Of a stretch of DNA of 64,000 nt, positions 60,313-64,000 are shown piece after piece. The notes beneath the pieces are model-generated. The model worked only from the letters and a program-made list of their open reading frames with translations. It had not been told where the DNA came from and ran no database searches. Each line of letters begins with the position of its first letter. Positions within the stretch are counted from its first letter, which is position 1. The position numbers were made by a program, and so were the translations under genes. The DNA lies in the NCBI GenBank assembly GCA_022841705.1, contig JALHQZ010000004.1, positions 124,001 through 188,000 of the forward strand, read 5' to 3'. This DNA comes from Pirellulales bacterium (GTDB lineage Bacteria; Planctomycetota; Planctomycetia; Pirellulales; Lacipirellulaceae).

Positions 60313-61428
60313 TTACCGATCACGAGCCAGCGGCATGATGACGTAGCCGAAGCCGTCGTCGGTGCTGCAGACCACCGCGGAGTCGCCGTCGAGGATGTCG
60401 ATTGTGAACGAGCGTTCGCCATCGAGCACCTTGAGGAAGTCCATCAAGTAGCGGGGGTCGAGCGAACTGGTGATCGAGGGGCCGTCGTAGCTGATGGGGA
60501 GTTCCACATGCGATTCGCCCACTTCGGCCGCGCGGCCGGCGAGGGTGAGCGTGCCGTCGGCGAACGTGAAGTTCACGCCGCGGCTTTCGTCGCTGGTAAC
60601 AATCGCCGCCTGCCGCACCGCCGAATAGAACGGGCCAACACTCAAGGTCACCTGCTGGGCGTTATTGCGGGTCGGGAAGACATCCCGCCAGCGCGGGAAG
60701 CGGCCTTCGAGGAGCCGCGTCGATAACATGCCACGCGAGGTGCGGACCAGGATTTCATTCTGCCGCACGGCGAGATGTACCTCGCCATCGTCATCGTGAA
60801 TCGTGCGATCAATGAGCAGCAGCGCCTTGCTCGGCACGATGGTCGGTTCGCCGAACGCCGTCGGCTCCCCCACGGCGTTCATCGGCCCTTCCATTCGTGC
60901 GAGGCGCCGGCCGTCGGTGCCCACGCCGGTCAACTTGCCGTCGGCCCATTCCAGCTTCACGCCGCCGAGCGCGTAGCGGCTGCTTTCGTGATCGGTCGCG
61001 AATACGGTGCGGCGGATGAGTTCCTTCAGTAGCCGCGCGGAGGTTTCGTAATACGCCGCCTCTTCAAACTTGGCGATCGCCGGGAAGTCGAGCGGGTTCT
61101 CGGCCGGCAGGTTGAACTTGCTGCGCTCGCCGCGGATGACGGTGTTTTGGCCATCGGTGTCGAGTTTGAAGACCGAGTCAGTGCATTCCCGCAGGATCGA
61201 ACCGAACCGCTGCACCGGCAGCACCACCGAGCCGGCGGAGTCAATCTCGACGCCATCGGTTTGGTAGCGAATGGAAATCTCTAGGTCGGTGGCCATCAGC
61301 GTGGCGATGCCGTCGGCGACTTCCATTTTCACGTTTTGCAGGATCGGCTTCGGACTGCGAGCCGGGGCGACCGGAGCAACCGTTTGGAAAGCCTGCAGCA
61401 GTTTGTCGCGATTGCAGGTGATCTTCAT
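60313..61428 (-). CDS. dnaN: DNA polymerase III beta subunit (sliding clamp)
   Basis: 371 residues. MKITCNRDKLLQAFQTVAPVAPARSPKPILQNV is the canonical clamp start, continuing ATDLEISIRYQTDGVEIDSAGSVVLPVQRF, ALGGVKLEW, DGRRLARMEGP, LLEGRFPRWRDVFP and ending FGYVIMPLARDR. It holds Pol III on DNA and binds partners by clamp-binding motifs. It lies downstream of dnaA as usual, in the origin cluster. Start at 61428. Confidence 0.98.
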   Translation of the reverse strand: MKITCNRDKLLQAFQTVAPVAPARSPKPILQNVKMEVADGIATLMATDLEISIRYQTDGVEIDSAGSVVLPVQRFGSILRECTDSVFKLDTDGQNTVIRGERSKFNLPAENPLDFPAIAKFEEAAYYETSARLLKELIRRTVFATDHESSRYALGGVKLEWADGKLTGVGTDGRRLARMEGPMNAVGEPTAFGEPTIVPSKALLLIDRTIHDDDGEVHLAVRQNEILVRTSRGMLSTRLLEGRFPRWRDVFPTRNNAQQVTLSVGPFYSAVRQAAIVTSDESRGVNFTFADGTLTLAGRAAEVGESHVELPISYDGPSITSSLDPRYLMDFLKVLDGERSFTIDILDGDSAVVCSTDDGFGYVIMPLARDR

Positions 61429-61791
61429 GGGTGAATGCTTTCGAGGTTAGTGGGCGAACCGATCCAAGGGACGGCCCGCCGGTAAGTAAGAGAAAGAGAA
61501 TTTTTAATAATTGCTTTTGTAGTTAGGACCCACTCCAAAGTGTCAATTCACGCCGCCCAGCTCGTTGTAACTCCCTGCCCGCTTGCGACTTAGCACTCCG
61601 TTGGCCGCTGGGGATAACCTGTTGCCCAACCGTCGAGTTCCTGTCGGCGAACCGTCGGCGTTTGTCGATAATTTTTATCCCACCAACCATCGCCCTTGGT
61701 TCGTGAACACTAACCACTCCGTTTATTGACACTCCCTCAACACGTTGTCCCCATTCAGTTCTTCATTCGCGCCCTTTTGCATCTTTTGCGG
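61429..61791. promoter_or_regulatory. oriC: Candidate replication origin (dnaA-dnaN gap)
   Basis: A 363-bp non-coding gap between dnaA and dnaN, the usual oriC position. It has an AT-rich run (about 61497-61520, with TTTTTAATAATTGCTTTTG) as a possible unwinding region. DnaA-box-like sites: TTATCCCCA on the minus strand at 61609-61617 (8/9 of TTATCCACA), TTGTCCCCA at 61745-61753 (7/9) and TTATCCCAC at 61675-61683 (6/9). No perfect TTATCCACA was found here. Confidence 0.5.
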
Positions 61792-62895
61792 TTAGACTCT
61801 TCCCGCTAAGCGGCACTCCAAATCCCGCAGCGCCGCCGCGATCAGCGGGTCGGTGTGTCGTTCACGCTCGATCCGCTGCTGGTTATGCATGATGGTGGTA
61901 TGGTCGCGGCCGCCGAAGTAGCGGCCGATTTCTTCAAAGCTGAGCGGGGTGTGCTGCCGGGCGAGGTAAATGGTGAGCGCCCGGGCCAGCACCACCGTTT
62001 TGCGGCGGGAACTGCTGGTGAGCATTTTTAATGTCACGCCGCAGTAGCTGCCGACGATTCGCGCCAGTTCCGCCAGCGGCAAACTCGGCTCAGCGCTCCG
62101 CTCGGCGAGGATGTTGCGAACCAGCGTCACCGTCACCGGTTGCCGACCGCGGCACGCCGCCGTGAGCCGCGTGGCGACTTGGAAAATCTCACCCGCATCA
62201 CCCGAAAGCTCCGCGGCCAACAGTTCCACCGCCGCCACTTCGTAGGGCCAGCCGATCGCTTGAAATGTCCGTACGATCAACTCCGCCCGCGCGGCGCGCT
62301 GAAGCCGGGCGAGTTCCACGGTTAGCCCACCCGCGAATCGGCTGAGTACCGGCCGCGTAAAGCCCACCGCTTGCACCAGCGGTTTGGTGGCGGTCGCCAG
62401 CAGCACGCCGCCCGCAGTCGCCAGCGCATCGAGCAGCATCGCCAGTTCGTGCTGGAGGTAGTCCGCCTGGGATAGCCGATCGAGGTCTTCGATCACCACC
62501 AGCTGGCAACTTCGAAGTTCATTCCGCACCGCGGCGGTGCGCTGATCGCCCATCGCATCAGAGAACTGGCGGTGGAAATCACTCGCCGTCAGGTAGGCGA
62601 CCTTGTCGGCGCCAAACTTCGCGTGCCACAGTTCGGCGACCCCGCGGGCCAAATGCGTTTTGCCGCAGCCGGTCGGGCCAAGCAGGAGCAGCGGCGCCCG
62701 ACGGGCCAGCCATTCGCGCTCTTCTGGCGATTCGACGGCCGCGAGAAACTTGCCGATCACCCCGGCGACGAGCGTGTTCTCTTGGCCGGCGATAAAACCG
62801 TCGATGACCGGCCCTTGTGTTGGCTTTGGGGCCGACTTTTGAGCCCCCGCAAAGCGTCTTCCTCGCAGCGGCAGAGTGACGACGCCGGTGGGCAT
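61792..62895 (-). CDS. dnaA: Chromosomal replication initiator DnaA, lacking domain I
   Basis: 367 residues, short for DnaA (about 450). It lacks domains I and most of II. Residues about 33-250 are the AAA+ domain III: LLLLGPTGCGKTHLARG (Walker A, 73-80), VVIEDLDRLS (Walker B, canonical IDD replaced by IED), SRFAGGL near 185. Domain IV is complete: SSSRRKTVVLARALTIYLARQH and LSFEEIGRYFGGRDHTTIMHN, the box-binding helix-turn-helix. Upstream of the ATG at 62895 the frame contains no start codon before a stop at 62980-62982, so no domain I is encoded. Confidence 0.95.
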   Translation of the reverse strand: MPTGVVTLPLRGRRFAGAQKSAPKPTQGPVIDGFIAGQENTLVAGVIGKFLAAVESPEEREWLARRAPLLLLGPTGCGKTHLARGVAELWHAKFGADKVAYLTASDFHRQFSDAMGDQRTAAVRNELRSCQLVVIEDLDRLSQADYLQHELAMLLDALATAGGVLLATATKPLVQAVGFTRPVLSRFAGGLTVELARLQRAARAELIVRTFQAIGWPYEVAAVELLAAELSGDAGEIFQVATRLTAACRGRQPVTVTLVRNILAERSAEPSLPLAELARIVGSYCGVTLKMLTSSSRRKTVVLARALTIYLARQHTPLSFEEIGRYFGGRDHTTIMHNQQRIERERHTDPLIAAALRDLECRLAGRV

Positions 62896-63000
62896 GAGGA
62901 GGCTCGAAATACGGGGAAAATCGCGGAAAACGGCCGCTTTTGGCCAGTCCCGGATTCTACCCGATTTGCCCCGCTTCCGTTAGCCGCCAAGCCCCTTTTT

Positions 63001-64000
63001 CTAGGGACTTTTCTCGCGTCGTAAGTGCTTGCAGGTCAACGAGATGCGCTTCGCGGCTTCCTCAATCTCCGCCGCTGTGGTGCCCGTCCCCAAACTGAAC
63101 CGCAATGAGCCCTGAATTTGCGCCTCAGGCAGCCCCATCGCCAGCAGCACCGGCGACGGTTCGCTCGACCCGCTAGCGCACGCCGACCCGGTGGAACAGG
63201 CAATCCCGGCAAGATCGAGGGCCACATGCAACTGCTGCCGATCGAACCCCACGAAGGCAATGTTCGCCGTGTGCGGCAACCGCGGCGCCTCGCGGCCGAT
63301 CACCACCGCTTCGGGCACGCTGGTGGTGATGCGCTGTTCGAACTCATCGCGCAGCGTTTGCAGTCGCACTTCGCGCTCGGAAGATTCGCCGTGCCACGCT
63401 TCGAGCGCCGCGCCCATTCCCACCGCGAGCGCTACCGCAGCGGTGCCGGGGCGTTCGTACCCCGCTTGCCCCACCAACAGCGGCGCGAGTTCAACGCCCC
63501 GCCGCACCACTAGCGCGCCGATCCCCACCGGCCCGTGGAATTTGTGCGCCGTGAAGGTCATCGCTGCGAGGCCAAGCTCGCGGAACGAGACGGGCAGTTT
63601 GCCCACCACCTGTGTGGCGTCGCTGTGCAGCGGCACGCCGTGGGCTGCGCACGCCGCCGCGATTTCCGAAATCGGTTGCAGCACGCCGGTTTCGTTGTTG
63701 CCGAGCATCACGCTGACCAGCCCGGCGCCGGCAATCATGGCATCCTGAAACTGGGTCCGCCCGGAGGAATCGACCGGCAACCGCTGAACGTCGTGCCCGG
63801 CAAGTTTAAGTTGATTCGCGACCGCTTCCACGCTTGGATGTTCGATCGATGAAATGACGAGCCGCTTCCGCTCGGCACCCAACAGCCCGCGGAGCGCCAG
63901 ATTGTTCGACTCCGTCCCGCCACTGGTGAAAATCAACCGATCATCCGGCCCCGCGCCCACGAGTTCCAATAACCGTTCGCGCACCGCTTCGAGCTCCCGC
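63001..64000 (-). CDS. Cysteine desulfurase (NifS/IscS family), N-terminus outside window
   Basis: The frame runs past the right edge (the 63984 GTG is an internal codon: the chain reads RELEAVRERLLELVG). Seen: DRLIFTSGGTESNNLALRGLL (PLP-phosphate binding), HPSVEA, MLGNNETGVLQPI, LHSDATQVVGK, MTFTAHKFHGPVGIGALVV with the PLP Lys in H-K-F, and GIACSTGSACASG, with the catalytic Cys loop of NifS type. It frees sulfur from cysteine for Fe-S clusters and thiolation. It lies directly upstream of dnaA on the same strand, perhaps co-transcribed. Confidence 0.92.
   Translation of the reverse strand, partial: RELEAVRERLLELVGAGPDDRLIFTSGGTESNNLALRGLLGAERKRLVISSIEHPSVEAVANQLKLAGHDVQRLPVDSSGRTQFQDAMIAGAGLVSVMLGNNETGVLQPISEIAAACAAHGVPLHSDATQVVGKLPVSFRELGLAAMTFTAHKFHGPVGIGALVVRRGVELAPLLVGQAGYERPGTAAVALAVGMGAALEAWHGESSEREVRLQTLRDEFEQRITTSVPEAVVIGREAPRLPHTANIAFVGFDRQQLHVALDLAGIACSTGSACASGSSEPSPVLLAMGLPEAQIQGSLRFSLGTGTTAAEIEEAAKRISLTCKHLRREKSP

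Overview
The window is a chromosomal segment of a GC-rich planctomycete, most like the Pirellulales/Pirellula-Rhodopirellula side of the phylum. The lineage call rests on secreted proteins that carry an N-terminal 'LE.R..MLAGD'-type motif (ELWxxDGT-repeat protein, RTX protein), dockerin-type C-termini, PEP-CTERM tails, a sulfatase, a DUF1080 protein, a XylR-type regulator and many secreted proteins of unknown function. There are no tRNA or rRNA genes, insertion sequences, prophage genes or CRISPR arrays that I can see. Genes are mostly single or in pairs, on both strands.

Layout. 1-2.3 kb: end of a modular secreted sulfatase. 2.4-8.9 kb: surface-polysaccharide genes (UDP-GlcNAc 2-epimerase, flippase, a glycosyltransferase-FkbM methyltransferase fusion, a methyltransferase, a GT2 glycosyltransferase). 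9.2-16.4 kb: a zinc-ribbon membrane protein, a perfect parS site, a lipoprotein and a large ELWxxDGT-repeat protein. 16.4-26.2 kb: anmK, an AraC/XylR regulator, an M14 peptidase fused to an amidohydrolase-like domain, spmA-spmB, an RTX protein, class II aldolase and mutY. 26.3-38.2 kb: mscS, trpC, fumC, two paralogous TPR proteins, a U32 peptidase and an acidic lipoprotein. 38.4-51.5 kb: FkbM methyltransferase, an AT-richer orphan, a monoheme protein, carB, a PEP-CTERM protein, an ECF sigma/anti-sigma pair, a TfoX-C protein, an acetyltransferase, an epimerase and a DUF1080 protein. 51.6-56.9 kb: thiS-thiG, a DinG-like helicase and membrane proteins. 57-64 kb: the replication-origin cluster gyrB-DUF721(DciA-like)-dnaN-dnaA and the C-terminal part of a cysteine desulfurase, all on the minus strand. 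recF is absent from the cluster. The dnaA-dnaN gap is the likely oriC, and the parS site lies about 51 kb away.

The most unusual layer is intergenic. At least eight genes of unrelated function (anmK, M14 peptidase, spmB, mutY, trpC, carB, an epimerase, dinG) have an array of degenerate 7-nt repeats that ends at or just before the start codon. Each array uses one of about five words (CCCCTAG, AGCCAAC, AATGACC, CTGACCA, CTGCCCA on the coding strand), and several are paired with an inverted array to form a hairpin. gyrB and the DUF721 gene have equivalent 9-nt arrays (CACAGAGGA-type). The arrays resemble the short tandemly repeated repetitive (STRR) heptads known from cyanobacteria. Other dispersed palindromes occupy gene ends, and two elements have become protein-coding (the C-terminus of the ELWxxDGT protein and the N-terminus of MutY).
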